NCBI GenBank assembly: GCA_036245805.1
Contig: BTRK01000003.1
Span: 7,254,001 to 7,318,000 of the forward strand
From: Pristionchus mayeri
Taxonomy: Eukaryota; Nematoda; Chromadorea; Rhabditida; Neodiplogasteridae
DNA length: 64,000 bases
Reading direction: 5' to 3'
In this document: positions 31,781 through 44,095 of the stretch, in pieces
Numbering within the stretch: position 1 is the stretch's first letter
Layout of the letters: every line of letters begins with the position of its first letter
Notes under the pieces: generated by a model
Databases searched by the model: none
Told to the model about the DNA's origin: nothing
The model's input: the letters and a program-made list of their open reading frames with translations, nothing else
Program-made: the position numbers and the translations under genes

Positions 31781-34281
31781 TTAGGTTGATTCAAAAGTTT
31801 TTTTTCTTCTTTTTTCTTTCTTGCACATTTTGACCGATAATAAATGATGGGACAGTTTAATTCGGAAATTGTCAAACTAGATCAGCACTACCGAATATTC
31901 AAGCTTCCAAAGCTCCATGGAGAAACGTGATGAGCTCGACGTTGACACTTTTTTGTGGAGGGGCATATTATATAACTCATCAAGACTATTCAGTCGTGAA
32001 TAGCCTTTTTTAAGTATGGGTCAATTATTGAACCATAATATTTATAAAATCCGGAATTTCCATTAATTATCACTGTATTGGATTAAGTGGAAGAAACTGT
32101 GATGCGTTGAGAAATGCGCATTTACGAATGGATTTGCCCACCCGTTCAAGAAATGAATTTTTCGAAATCATGATTTTGAGATTCACACGTCGAAATCAAC
32201 ACTTTTCGTGGTCCCTTGTCTCCTACGCACGTTTGAATCCACATGATCAATCAATCAATCAATCAATTTATCTTATCAGGCGGAAACGCTCAGAAGATGA
32301 TAGGTCGGTAGTCTTCATAAGTTGCACTCCACCAATGGCTGCCAATAGCTCGGGATAGGTCGTCTCTCCATCGCGCGCGAGGCTTTCCGGGGGGACGAGT
32401 CCTATTGAATGGAGTCCAGACAGTTGTCGCACGGCTCCACTGTTCCACTCCCATTCTTCTGATCTTGAGGGCCCAGCGCGCTTTTCGTTTCAATCCTTCC
32501 TCATTCCAGTCTCTCAGCTTGGTAATCCCTCTCACGCGGTCATTCCTCCATCTGTCCCTTAGCGTGACTCCAAGCATCTTTCTTTCCATCTTCCTCTGGG
32601 TGACTCTCAGCCTCTCCTTCTCGCTAGATCTCAGAGCCCATACTTCACACCCATAGAGAACTGTAGCCGTGATGCAGCTCTCGAAGACTCTCCTCCTGAT
32701 CTTGATGGACAGAATTCGAGGAGATAGGAGGTGCGAGAGCTTACTCCAGGCCAGCCACCCTAATCGAATCCGGTGTTCTATTTCGTCGGAATGATCCAAG
32801 GGAAGAGCTATTCTTCCTCCGAGATAGGTGGCGCTATCGACGAATTCGAATCGCAGATTGCCGATGATTATTGGATTGCGGGTAGAGGTGCAGGAGGTGA
32901 GGAGGTTGGTCTTGCTTGCATTCACTTCGAGACCAACTCGGCTGCACGCGTCCATCAGCTTCTTCAGCATTCGTTCCAGCTCGGGTCGAGATTTGGCAAC
33001 GAGAGCCACGTCCTCGGCATACTCCAAGTGGCAAAGGTTCCTTCCGTCGATTCTAATTCCATCTGACTCCCAGTCAATGTTGTCCATGGCTGATCGTAGC
33101 ACTGCGTTGAAGAGACGAGGGGAGAGGGTATCCCCTTGGCGGACTCCTCGACGCACAGTCACAGGAACGAGCTCCTCATTAACTCGAATGAGTGTAGAGG
33201 AGGACTCGTAGAGACGGCGCAACATGTGGACGAGGGAGGGATGGGCTCCGAACGAGAAGAGGGCTTGCCAGCAGGCATTCCACTCCACACAGTCGAACGC
33301 CTTCTTGAAGTCGACGAACGCCAAGTAGATTGGGATACCGTACTCGGAGGTTCTTTCAGCGACCTGCTTGATGGCATGCAGGTTGTCGAGAGTACTGTAG
33401 CCGCGCCGGAAGCCGGTTTGGGTCGAGGACTCTGTTTCTTCAAGCACAGTTTCGAGTCTCTGAAGAATGACTTTGGTCATTGTCTTCAGGGAAACGGTGA
33501 GGAGGGAGATGGGACGGAAGTTCCCAATGTTGGTAGGGTCTCCTTTCTTGTGCAGAAGAGTGACAATTGCTTCGGTCAGGTTGCTTGGAACAGCCTCTCC
33601 ATCTACCAGATAGTTGAGTAGATCAGCGATAACGGGAGCAAGGTGGTTTCGAGAGTGGTATAGAGTGGTATCCACATGTGTTTGTGCTTATCTGAACAAT
33701 CCACTCTTGTCCCAGTGCTTGTTGATTGCGAAGAACAAGTAGGCCACAACTATAAGAAAATCTGCATCACATCGAAAATGTTAAAAAGTACCCGTTTTTA
33801 GATGTTTGTTGTGTAAAGGCCCTTGCCTTGTACCCATAGTCAATTAGCATACGTGCAGACTACACTCCCATCTCCCCTCGTCTAGTTCAGACTGCACTCT
33901 CCCCTCCTCTCCCCATTGTCTATTAGCATGTCACCTGTTAATGACCCTGTCTCGCATATTCAAGACGAGTCCGCCCGACTCGTCTCTCGCCCTCTCTTCT
34001 GCCTTCTACCCTGTTTCTCTTGTATTGAGCGGTTGCTCTCTCTTGCCCTGCGATAAAGCTTGGTTCCCTCTTTGCTCTTGGAGTACGGGACAGGCGACTA
34101 CACAATAATGTTCATTTTCCGAAATTTGAAAACTCCTTACGATGAAGCGTAAAATCAAAACAACTCCATGGAAGAAATCTACAATCACGACCCATACAGT
34201 TTACGGAAATTCGTGAGGATTCAAAAACACCGGTAGAAATTTGAAAAGGAAAAAAATAAGGAAACTTTTGAATCAACATAA
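31781..34281. mobile_element. Mariner-type element interrupted by a non-LTR retrotransposon
   Basis: Left end TTAGGTTGATTCAAAAGTTT, right end AAACTTTTGAATCAACATAA; TA precedes the left end. The span is 2.5 kb because a reverse-transcriptase block (32250-~33680) lies inside. Outside that block no mariner transposase is readable. Confidence 0.7.
32250..33675 (-). mobile_element. 5'-truncated non-LTR retrotransposon (RTE-like), reverse transcriptase
   Basis: A 461-codon minus-strand frame from 33675 covers the RT domain: FRPISLLTVSLKTMTKV, STQTGFRRGYSTLDNLHA, IYLAFVDFKKAFD (palm Asp), VRRGVRQGDTLSPRLFN, CHLEYAEDVALVAKS, ATYLGG, followed by the thumb/tail with 'LYGCEVWALR' and 'RPPGKPRARWRDDL'. 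The usual [FY]ADD catalytic box reads YAED, so the first Asp is Glu and activity is doubtful. The endonuclease is missing. The 3' end carries ATTG repeats (32250-32276 on +), the short tandem tail typical of RTE elements. Clade assignment is by motif memory. Confidence 0.85.
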
Positions 34282-34958
34282 CACATTTGCAAGTTTACTA
34301 GTCAATGCTAGTCAATAATATTCGTATCTAGCCAATACGACATATAATAGCAAGCAAATAATGTGCTAATTAAAAAAGCCAATGCATTGGATACACTTCC
34401 ATTCATAATATGCTGGGGCGAGAGTACCATATCTCTCGTCACCTATGACGGCAAATTATAAGAGAGAGATACAACGGGAAAGAGATAACCTGAAAATCGC
34501 GGAAAACGAATAAGTAGTATCTTTGTGGGGAAATACCCATGTAAGACTAGACTAGGAACACGAGTGACCTTCCATGGACACAAATCTATTTGATGAGGGG
34601 AAGACACATAAATAGGGAACGAAATAAGGCGTGATACTTTGATCGGGTAGTGCGAAAGGGATGGTTAATCTTTGTTTGGCATTTGACAACAAATATTTGT
34701 GTATTTATGTGTTTTTCGTTAACCATGAACATACATGTATTTATTTATTTATTCAAAAAGAAAAACAATACACTATTGTATTTGTTATTGCTATAAACAT
34801 GAGAAGAGATCATTGGACGCATATTATCAAGCTACTATAATATTTCAGGGAAATATCTCGTTCTGAATATCGAAATGTCATCATTATTCTATTCTGCACG
34901 GTGTTGCAAAGGGTATAAATGTGAAAGGAACAAGAGACCATACGAAAAATATCATATT
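34282..34958. other. Intergenic spacer after FAR-like gene 4
   Basis: AT-rich, with runs such as ATTTATTTATTTATTC near 34740. No gene or element that I can define. Confidence 0.4.
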
Positions 34959-37900
34959 TTACCCTAATATTTCCGGAAATGCTGCGTAAATCTCGTTCTG
35001 CGCAGCAGTCGGCAGCTTGTAGAAGTCGTATCCCATGGAGACCATCTGAATTTTTTGCATTAGCTTATTTATCGTAATTCTAATTTAAGTGTACATGTAT
35101 GATATACCCTCACACGAGTTAGTGTCTATGAACCGTTTTGGTGAGGATTCCCACTATGCAAACTATCATCTACTGCTGCAACTACTGCGAGCTATCCAAA
35201 ACTGAATTGAATTGAGTGTTCTGCAAATCACCAAGTGCTTTGTTAAATTCAACTCAAATCAAAGAGCGAATACGATATATGAGAGGAATCGCGAGAGAAT
35301 CGACCACGCCGTGGCGGTAGGAAAAAAATGTCACCCATCTAACAACAAATTCAAGTATAAGTATTTCAAATGATGCTCTTTCAAACTGCGTCGTCAGAAT
35401 TTTGATATCAGTCGTCATCTTCGAGATTCAGAAGGCCAAACTTGGTACTATAACTTTTCGACATTCAAATCGGGACCACTTAAATGATCATACATGGAAC
35501 TAACTTCTCGCCAAAAATTAGCGAAATCGGGGTATAGACAAAAAAAAGGGCTCACTTGTGTGCGGCGACCCCAAAATGAGTTCTGGAAAAAAGTACTTCC
35601 GTATCTTCAATTGGCATGATTTGGGCTCAAAATCATTCAAAAACATCCAAAACAACATTCTAAGTATCTGCCCCCATGTTATAGCTCTTCCATTGGTCAT
35701 ACATGGCCACCTGACCGAAAATATGAAATTCCCTATTTTGACAAATTTCAACGTGCGGGATGGGCCCAAAAGCACTAAATGGGTTTAAAATAATGTAAAT
35801 ACATCCCTCGAAACAGCCCAAAGAAAAAGGGCTACTGAAAAGAGGAAATTTCACCTGAAGAATCCAAGGAAACACGCAAAACTGTGACTCTGGTAAAAAT
35901 AGGCTTAGAGACTCGGCTTTTGGTTAGAAATGTAGAGCATGATGAGCATGACGAGCTTGGAAGATGGCCAGAAACGACGGAAAACGGGCCGAGGGGAGCG
36001 CTAAATAGAGGGGAGGGAGAGGGAGGTCAGGCTGCGAGAGCGCCAGACGGTTAGAGCACGCGCTCTCGGGGGATTCTAACCTATTTCTTGCCAACTTCCA
36101 GGCTCTGTAGCATGCTTCAACGATAAGATAGAGACTCACTTTCTTCAGACGAAATGTTCAGCTCATCGTGATCTACATTTCTATCCATTAGCCTAGTCTC
36201 TATCCCTATTTTTACCGGAGTCACAGTTTTGCGTGTTTGCTTGGATTCTTCAGGTGAAATTTCCTCTTTTCAGTAGCCCTTTTTCTTTGAGCTGTTTCGA
36301 GGGATGTATTTACATTATTTGAAACCCATTTAGTGCATTTGGGCCCATCCCGCATGTTGAAATTTGTCAAAATAGGGAATTTCATATTTTCGGTCAGGTG
36401 GCCATTTATGACCAATGGAAGAGCTATAACATGGGGGTAGATACTTAGAATGTTGTTTTGGATGTTTTTGAATGATTTTGAGCCCAAATCATGTCAATTG
36501 AAGATACGGAAGTAATTTTTTCCAGAACTCATTTTGGGGTCGCCGCACACAAGTGAGCCCTTTTTTTGTCTATACCCCGATTTCGCTAATTTTAGGCGAG
36601 AAGTTAGTTCCATGTATGAACTTAAACTTAAACATGAAAACCCAGATAGTTTTTTCCGATTTCAAAAGATACGTCATTTTTGGTCCGCTCGACCGCCCTT
36701 CACCATGAAGAAGACCAGGAATGATGCCGTCTAGATAAAGTTGTAGAGCATGGTGGTAGCTTTCTTTCTAAAAAAAAACGACTTTCTAGCGACATTTTAA
36801 AGAAAGTTATGATCATTTAAGTGGCCCCGATTTGAATGTCGAAAAGTGATAGTACCAAGTTTGGCCTTCTGAATCTCGAAGATGACGACCGATATCAAAA
36901 TTCTGACGACGCAGTTTGAAAGAGCATCATTTGAAATACTTATACTTGAATTTGTTGTTAGATAGGTCGCAGTTTTTTCCTACCGCCGCCCACCCCCCTC
37001 AAATGGTCGATTCTCTCGCGATTCGCCTCATATAAGCTTTTAAACCTATTTAAATTTAAATATTAAATATTTAAATAATTTTTAAAAAAATAAACTCACA
37101 GAAGTGACGCTGATTCCGCTACTTGTAACCTGAGGCATCTCCTGAAATACATCACTGAATTTGTTTCTAAGGGAATTTCGGAGGGGGTTTCAATGTTCAG
37201 AAAAAATGTTCATCCTTTTCAGATGCGTTTCAGTTTCAGACCGTTGAGAACATGGTAGCCGTGGATCCTCAGTTTTTTTTGTAAATTATGGGTCCTTATC
37301 ATATTTTTCTGCGAAACTGCATAATGAAACTCACATCGACAAAAAACTTTCGGGCCTCTCTGTTCTTCAGCTTCGAATAGCCCTTGTTGAAGTAGTCCGC
37401 CAGAGGAGAGAGAACGGTGTAGACTTTGAGCGATTGACGCTTGAGCCTCTGCATTTCCTGAACAGATTGTTGCTGGTTTAAGCATTTGCGAAGATATTTA
37501 GAAAAAAAGCTTGTGGTTTTACAGTGACAAATCAATATGTTACGAACCTCCGGAATCCTCAGCAGCTTGCCCCTAACGATACTGCGGATTAACAAATCGA
37601 ACGCTTTCTTGTCCACCTTAATAATGGGAATAAGGCATTGATCATCAATCATGATTATAACACGTCAGCCTAACAATCATACCTCGGACCAATCATCTGG
37701 CGCCCCAGCAGCGATGGACATCACGGCGGGAAAGATCTCTAAATGGCAGTTCTTTGTTAAAGTTCACTAAAGCAGAGGTTACATTTTTCGTACAACAACA
37801 TGAATTTCTTGGTAAACGCACCTTCAACCTTCTTGGTCGCTTCATCTTCAGTGTTGGCATAGCAGATGGCGAAAAAAGCGACGAAAACGAGCAACCTCAT
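34959..37900 (-). CDS. FAR-like secreted helical protein, gene 4 (6 exons, 151 aa)
   Basis: Exons (minus): 37900-37822, 37738-37683, 37616-37548, 37457-37335, 37141-37100, 35045-34959 (TAA); every phase joins and all donors are GT. Signal peptide MRLLVFVAFFAICYA. Mature: IFPAVMSIAAGAPDDWSE, VDKKAFDLLIRSIVRGKL, VYTVLSPLADYFNKGYSKLK, NREARKFFVDEMPQV, SSGISVTS, MGYDFYKLPTAAQNEIYAA, FPEILG. This is the cleanest member of the cluster and the best template for it. FAR-type (fatty-acid and retinol-binding) identity rests on the helical pattern and the closing 'LP..AQ.EIY.AFPEI'; the evidence is moderate. Intron 5 (2 kb) contains a 1.7 kb palindrome. It shares its upstream region with gene 3. Confidence 0.75.
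35285..37035. mobile_element. 1.7 kb palindromic foldback element in intron 5 of FAR-like gene 4
   Basis: The left end TATATGAGAGGAATCGCGAG is mirrored by CTCGCGATTCGCCTCATATA at the right. The arms (about 35285-35960 and 36170-37035) stay complementary through 'gtgtgcggcgaccccaaaatgag', 'acttctcgcc' and 'gaagatgacg'. The loop is about 36000-36150. The left arm lacks about 130 bp present in the right one (36635-36800). It shares the word GAGAGAATCGACC with X1 near its ends. Confidence 0.8.
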
Positions 37901-38109
37901 CTACAAATGATTTAACATAATATACTACTGATTTTATTAAAATAATATCCTACTGAAAAAAACACATGTATACGAAAATACAATAGCACGCAATATATTC
38001 GGGAGATCTGAGACAGCTGAGCGCCATTTTGAGCAAGTGTATGATTGCCTTGAGTGAGTGAGGATAGTGGGAAGGCGGGGGCTTCCAATGTCAGATCGCA
38101 AGCTCCGTC

Positions 38110-38450
38110 ATCTCAGCACAGCCAGAGGGTGCTGAGGGAGGAAAGTTTGAAAGGCTCTAGAGTTAGTAATTCATGGAATTGATTGTCCATTCTACATACA
38201 ATCTCGAATGACGAATGATTCGATTTGAGTGTGGTTAATGAAGAGACAATTTTCCGTAGTACGACTTCTAGAAGGCGAACGGAAGACACTAATACTATTA
38301 TATTTTTCACATATCCTTCAGGGAACAAATAGTGATCATGACGTGCACGAGTGATTAATGACAAGGCCGCGATCTATCCCCGCAAATACGAAAGGCTAAC
38401 TAACTGTTCACATTACTATACTACGTGTCGAAAGTATGTAGTGTGTCTCT
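38110..38450 (-). promoter_or_regulatory. Conserved upstream segment of FAR-like gene 4
   Basis: Counterpart of 28900-29175: 'aaggctctagagtt' at 38147, 'atagtgatcatgacgtgcacgagtg' at 38328 and an ACGTG motif near 38421. Confidence 0.45.
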
Positions 38451-39975
38451 CATTGACTGATACTTCCCACAATATTCCGATTGGTATATGTGATTAATAT
38501 ACTAGCACACGCACACACTCCATTTCGGGTAGAATACATCCGTAGAGTTCAACAATCGATACCAAGGTATCATAATTTTATGCGTCCTCGACGAGGAGTG
38601 CGTAAAATGAAGGGACCGTGGTATCGTTTCTCGAAATCGACTCGATAGTTGTTGCGTCATAACTTTGTGAGGAGTGGCCGCGGGTTCACTGAGTGAGACA
38701 CTGGGAGAATGAGATAAACAGTGGAAAGGAAAACGAGTTATGAATACTACTTTGCGATGCGACTACGCCGGCACGTTTTTCACCCAGGAATAGTACTTTT
38801 GGCATGCAGAAATCGATCGTGATTATTGCTTTTAGGTACACAAACTGCTCCAAACTTCAAAGTCAGAACTGATATAAAGAAAGCATATGTTCCTCATCGA
38901 ATAGTGCATGCTTTCGAAACGCATTTAAGAGATTTCGAGCCGTGAACTTAGGGCATTCAATGGGAAAATGATCAATATTGTCACCCACAGAGAATTGTGA
39001 AAATATAGGCTAGAAAAGCGATTTCACAAATAGGACACACGAACCTTGCTATAGGGCGATTATGTCGGCAATGATTGAGAAAAACAATATCCATGCAAGA
39101 CTAGACTGGGGACACGAGTGACCTTCATGGGGCACTGGCGGCCAGTTAGAATAGATAGAGAGAGGCACATATAGATAGGCAAAGAAAGAACGCGTGATAC
39201 TTTGTTCGTGTGGTGGGAAGAACTAGTGATGGCAACCGGCGCTCTCTTCGTTTCACACGCTCTCTAGCTCGTGATAGGGCACACGAATATAGAAGGGCGC
39301 ATACCGACTTGGTAACGCTAAGAAGACCGAGAAAGTGAGAGACACTCAATTTCCCGCTGGCGGCACTAGGTCGGTTGATCACCGTCGAATGGTAACCTAC
39401 TGGGCCAAAAATTGTACCCATCTGTAGAACTTTCATATAATCATTTTCGACACTGTGGGAACCTACCGTGAAAGTTCTACAGAAGGGACCAATTTTTGGT
39501 TACCATCCAGTATGTTACCATCCGAAGGTGATCATCCGACCTAGTGCCCAGCTGTCATGTCAGTGAAATCAAAGATTATCAAGGCCAATGATGTTTGAAC
39601 TTTGCTCTCGCGCCCGGCCCTATGACTGTAAACAGTATTCCCTATGGGCAGGCTGGGCCTAAGGTGACTCCTCTATAGTTGATCTAAAGATCAGAAATCA
39701 AACAAACATCGATCAGGTATTCCGATCCGCGGAGCAGTTATGGGAATACTCGCAGAATGATGGCATAATTGCGAGAATAACAAGCCGTTAGGGATGGAAA
39801 GGGGAAGGGGAGGCAACACTAAAGAACACTAGAGAGCCTGCTCGAATGGGTGACCTGCCTTATAAATAACTCTTACTACATGCCCTCATTATGAGACACT
39901 GTACCCCAATTAGCGTACGAACTGTGAAGAAATCGCAAAACAACGCACACGCTGATAGGATAAATGGTGGCATAA
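38451..39975. other. Intergenic region
   Basis: No gene. Contains a long MITE-A at 39363-39547 and a hairpin resembling MITE-D at about 39222-39300. Confidence 0.4.
39363..39547. mobile_element. MITE-A long copy
   Basis: GCACTAGGTCGGTTGATCAC … GTGATCATCCGACCTAGTGC, an almost perfect 185 bp palindrome with the inner 'gtagaactttca/tgaaagttctac' pair. Confidence 0.8.
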
Positions 39976-40423
39976 CACGGGTCTCCTGTAAAAGTGTAGG
40001 AACGCTGGCTACTAGAAATATTTTGTATCTCAGATTTCGATTAAACTTGGTTGATGGGCACCATTGGGGGTCAGAAGAAGATCAATCCACTTATTTTGGT
40101 GAAATCTGCACATTATCGATTTTTGTGATCTACTGCGATAAATTGACGTCTTTCAGTCAATTTTGATCGTACAGAGAACTTTTTTTTGCATTTTGTTCAA
40201 AATCGAGAGATCTACAACTTCCTCAACGTAGGACCAACGGCCAAATCACGTCTTCATAGTGAAAATTGCGAAAAACTGAATTTCGTGATGAAAATATCGA
40301 TTTTTTGGCTTCGTATACCAAAAACACCATCGTTTCTATTCTTTATATGGAATCTCCATACAAAATTAGGGGGTGTCTATGTTGACCATTTTTTATATCT
40401 CTGTCCTTGGAATATCGATATAC

Positions 40424-40874
40424 TATTCTCCATTCTCCATTCTAGCGCTCGTGATGGGCGGTCGTCCCTGACCCCGCTCTTTTCCGACCTAGTTTGGGGA
40501 ATCCTCTCCCGTCAGCTTGGGCAACCCGGAGAGTATCGCCTACTTGGTACACTTCAAGAGGAGGAGCACGGACGGATTCCCATCGTCTCGAGTGATCTAC
40601 CGTCAAGTGATCTACCGTCAAGAAAGCCCCGCTGTCTGCGTTGTGAGTTCCTAACCGGCGCAAGTCAGGTGTTCGGCGGCAGGATGATCTACTTCGATGC
40701 TCAACGGAGATCCGTCACGATCGTCCCTACAGTTGACCAGAGAAGCCAAAGAAGATCCCATCCCTTGACCTAACGACGCTCTGAGACCGAAGATCCCCAT
40801 TCCCTCCACACTGAAGTCACCCTCCTGCAGGACCATTGTGCCTGACGTCAGGATAAATATGATGATAAATATGA
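40424..40874. mobile_element. Insertion in the left arm of X2
   Basis: Breaks the palindrome between 'cgatatact' and 'atgggtgattc'. It ends with ATAAATATGATG repeats, like the tail of a retroposed element. No domain is recognised in its open frames (e.g. PEEYRLLGTL-like text on +). Confidence 0.5.
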
Positions 40875-41040
40875 TGGGTGATTCTCGATTTTTCATGAAA
40901 TGCAATCGATAGCTCTCATCAAGCTCTGTAAATTCCTCTAAGAGCTTCCAATCGCCACGACTCTTCGGTTTCAATTTATTTGATGAAAACTGTCTGAAAC
41001 GGGTAAAATTGTGATAATTCAGCTGCAAATTTCGCATGAG

Positions 41041-41809
41041 TAGACACGTGCCCACTTTGCTCGGGCACGATTCCTCTCTAAAGCAAGATTAAGCTTGCAC
41101 GAGCTTCATTCGAAACCAAATCGATCGCTCTAAACTGATTCATCTATATCTCTCCTCTATCTATCAGTGACCTGAGGCGGAACATCCATGTTCGTGTTTG
41201 AGTAGGTCAGCATAAGACTTAAAGGTTGGGAAAAGGCGAAATCATCCCTCAAAGTGGAAGCACTTAGCCCCCCCCCCCCCCTTTGGCCATTTGTTACTCA
41301 AAGCCTAATGCAACTTTCTATCAAAACAGCACATTCAAAAGTTAAGGCGCTGGCTCGTGCTTCAAAGAAGATCAGTTTGAGGGGAGCTCATTAAGCGAGA
41401 GAGGCAAACGCGAAACTCCGCCTTCTCGCCCTCCCTCTTCTCGCCTGTTTCTGCCCCGGCGCGTGTAGAGAGCAGATGCCCCGATGAAAGCGCGCGGAAG
41501 AGGACATCGTCCGCCTAACCTTTCTGGGGTGAGGGCGAAGCGCATCCGGGAAAGGGCGAAGCCCTGCCCAATTTTTTTGGCGATTTGACATGAGAGGCGT
41601 CGGAATTGGCTCCGCCCCTTTCTTCCTCGTCTCGCTTTTCTGCCGCTCTCCGTTGACACCTTTTCACGTACTTTATGACCTCTAGCGCGATTCAGAGATG
41701 AGGTATCGACAAACGGCCAAAAGCATGATCTTATTTGGATCCCTGCGGACATTTTGAGCATACTTAGGGTTGAAAAGGCTCATTTCGGTTATATTCCTTG
41801 TGGTCCCTA
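41041..41809. mobile_element. hAT-type MITE, second copy, with perfect 8 bp duplication
   Basis: Begins TAGACACGTGCCCAC and ends CTTGTGGTCCCTA; CGCATGAG is duplicated (41033-40, 41810-17). The interior matches 24436-25209, including the CT-rich 'ctcgcctgtttctgccccggcg' block and 'gaccctctagcgcgattcag'-like sequence. It contains a 12-base C run at about 41269-41280. Confidence 0.85.
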
Positions 41810-42755
41810 CGCATGAGAAGCGTTTTCTCACTGCAATTGCATCTTAAAAATGTTTTTAGACATTTCTGATCAAATTTGAAGACATTACCATGGAGAGAAA
41901 CCCGATATACCAACGCGAACTATGAATATCATATCTTCATTTTGGAATAAATAAGATAATTGGAGAAGATAATTGCATGAATTTGAGCGAGAATTAAACA
42001 CAAAATGGTTAACAATGTCTAAAAACATTTTTAAGATGGAAATGCAGTGAGAAAACGCTTCTCATGCAAAATTTGTAGCTGAATTATCACAATTTTACCC
42101 GTTTCAGACAGTTTTCATCAAATAACATGAAAACGAAGAGTCGTGGCGATTTGAAGCTCTTAGAGGAATTTATAGAGCTTGATGAGAGCTATCGATTGCA
42201 TTTTTTTGACTGCACTATTGGACCACGTTGAACCGAAATATGACCAAATAACGAAATCTGTAAAAAAATAACCAAGTCCAGAAAAGTCGAGAATCACCCA
42301 TAGTAAATCGATATTCCAAGGACAGAGATATGAAAAATGGTCAACATAGACACCCCCTAATTTTGTATGGAGATTCCATATAAAAAATAAAAACGATGGT
42401 GTTTTTGGTCCAAAAAATCGATATTTTCATCACGAAATTCAGTTTTTCGCAATTTTCACTATGAAGACGTGATTTGGCCGTTGGTCCTACGTTGAATTTA
42501 TCGCAGTAGATCACAAAAATCGATAACGTGCAGATTTCACCAAAATAAGTGGATTGATCTTCTTCTGACCCCCAATGGTGTCCATCAACCAAGTTTAATC
42601 GAAATCTGAGAAACAAAATATTTCCTAGTAGCCAAACGGGCCAGTTTTCCTACACTTTTACAGGAGACCCGTGATAACAACCCGAGGGAGGCGAGGGGTC
42701 ACACTAGAGAACACTAGAGGGCCGTCTCGAATGTGTGAATAGCAGGAAATCATAC

Positions 42756-42860
42756 TACGCAATAGAGATGGCAAATCGGAGCCTGCTCTCCCCGTTTCAC
42801 ACGTTATCTCGCTCGATAGCATGGGGAACGAGGAGAGTACGCGCCTATTTGCCATCACTA
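42756..42860. mobile_element. MITE-D copy
   Basis: 'gatggcaaatcggagcctgc' faces 'cgcctatttgccatc', with inner CTCTCC/GGAGAG pairs. The remainder of 42674-43166 holds no gene. Confidence 0.55.
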
Positions 42861-43166
42861 CTACGCACCCACAATATTATGTTGGATGTGCACATCGTGT
42901 CCCAATTAGATAACGAGGTGTGAATAAGTCAACTAAAGAAAAAAAAGTTGCGTAATCTGAGGTATCACAGCATGAGAGGGATGGACAGAGAAGGGCGGGG
43001 TAACAGTAGATAACACTAGAGAGTCGTGTATCGAATGAATGAGCACTAGGTTAGAGAATAATTTACGATTGGGGATACAGTGTCTTGATTGGGTAACCTT
43101 GGCTGATTTAAAGATTGATAATGAACATATTATTTAAGTATAATAAAACTTTATCGTTGTGGATAC

Positions 43167-44095
43167 TCATAGCTTAGCCTCAGACTCCCTCACGAATTTG
43201 ATCAATTTGACGATGAAATCGTAGAATTCCGCCTCGTACTCAGCCCGGTTAAAGAAGGAGAAGTGGTGCTTGCAGAGAGTGGTGCATCTGTGAGAACATT
43301 TTTTTTTAGTTTTCCACGCAGTGAAATTAGTCAAATGCGATTGAACAATATTAATCATCTGTAAACACGCTTGATTTCTGAACTTCCTGATGAGTCAGGC
43401 ATTTCCCAAAAATTTAAGGAGCTAATACCTCGAAAAGGGAAGCAATAATAGAGTAAACCCACTCCGCACTGCAGTCTTTCCCGCTTTCACATTCGACGGC
43501 ACACCTGGGATTGTTGTTTTCACCTAATTTTGTTAATGTTCTTCATGTATTGTAGTTGTAATTGTAACCAACTCCTTGTTGCACGTGGCCTCATCAGCAT
43601 CCGGCTTCTTGTTGCTGTCGAGTTCATTCTGACGCTCTTTGATCACCTGAAACATATGAATTTTCAAATAAACACAATCCCTAAAATACGAAATTCTTAC
43701 TTACCTTTGCATCAACCTTGGGACCAATACTATCGCAAGTTTCATAGCAGTTGCCGACGCTCTCCGCGTGGCAATACGTGAACTGGCACCTGTAAATCTA
43801 TATCTCAAAAACCAGTTTATATATATATTTTTTAATTTCAGAATAATACAAAAAGTACTTACACGAACACCAATCTCGCTGCCTGGTCTTTATTTGTTTC
43901 ACCGAACTGAAATCAAAAACTATATTTTCGCTAAATAATTCAAATTACCTTTTCAATGAAAGCAACTGGATTGATGTGTTTGAAGCCGGTCAGTAACTCT
44001 TCCGGAATCTTCGTCGTTTTGAATGGGGGGTTACTCAGGAGGGCCGAAGTTGCGGAGAGAAGGAGAGGGAAGAGAAGACGGATGGAGAAGCGCAT
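43167..44095 (-). CDS. Cys-rich secreted protein (6 exons, about 201 aa)
   Basis: Exons (minus): 44095-43949, 43906-43863, 43789-43705, 43646-43585, 43504-43429, 43358-43167; phases join if exon 4 ends at GAGGCCAC|GTGCAA and exon 5 begins after ATCCCAG. Signal peptide MRFSIRLLFPLLLSATSA. The mature protein has a Cys-rich core (CQFTYCHAESVGNCYETC, CAVECESGKDC), then WVYSIIASLFE, a second Cys cluster (CSHRCTTLCKHH) and an amphipathic C terminus (EYEAEFYDFIVKLIKFVRES). The 30 nt GTGGAAAAC…TTCTCACAG inside the last exon could be a further minimal in-frame intron. Extracellular, disulfide-bonded; family not recognised. A related C-terminal fragment (REYKAEFH) lies on the minus strand at about 47748-47772. 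Confidence 0.6.

Larger units (their letters stand above)
39976..42673. mobile_element. Foldback element X2 (2.7 kb with insertions)
   Basis: CACGGGTCTCCTGTAAAAGT … TTTTACAGGAGACCCGTG, with ATAA on both sides (39972-75, 42674-77), the same end style and flank as X1. The arms match as inverted repeats (left 40016-40423 and 40875-41040; right 41810-42640). The left arm is split by a 450 bp insertion and the centre by a hAT-type element, so the original was about 1.4 kb. Confidence 0.75.

Noticed and set aside
32405..33621. Open frames on + opposite the reverse transcriptase
   Set aside because: Antisense shadows of the long RT frame, with no motif.
35518..36734. Several open frames of 60 to 88 codons
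   Set aside because: Mirror-image frames in the two arms of the palindrome in FAR-like gene 4 intron 5.
40186..40773. 195-codon open frame on +
   Set aside because: Crosses the junction between the X2 arm and its 450 bp insertion, so it is a chance fusion.
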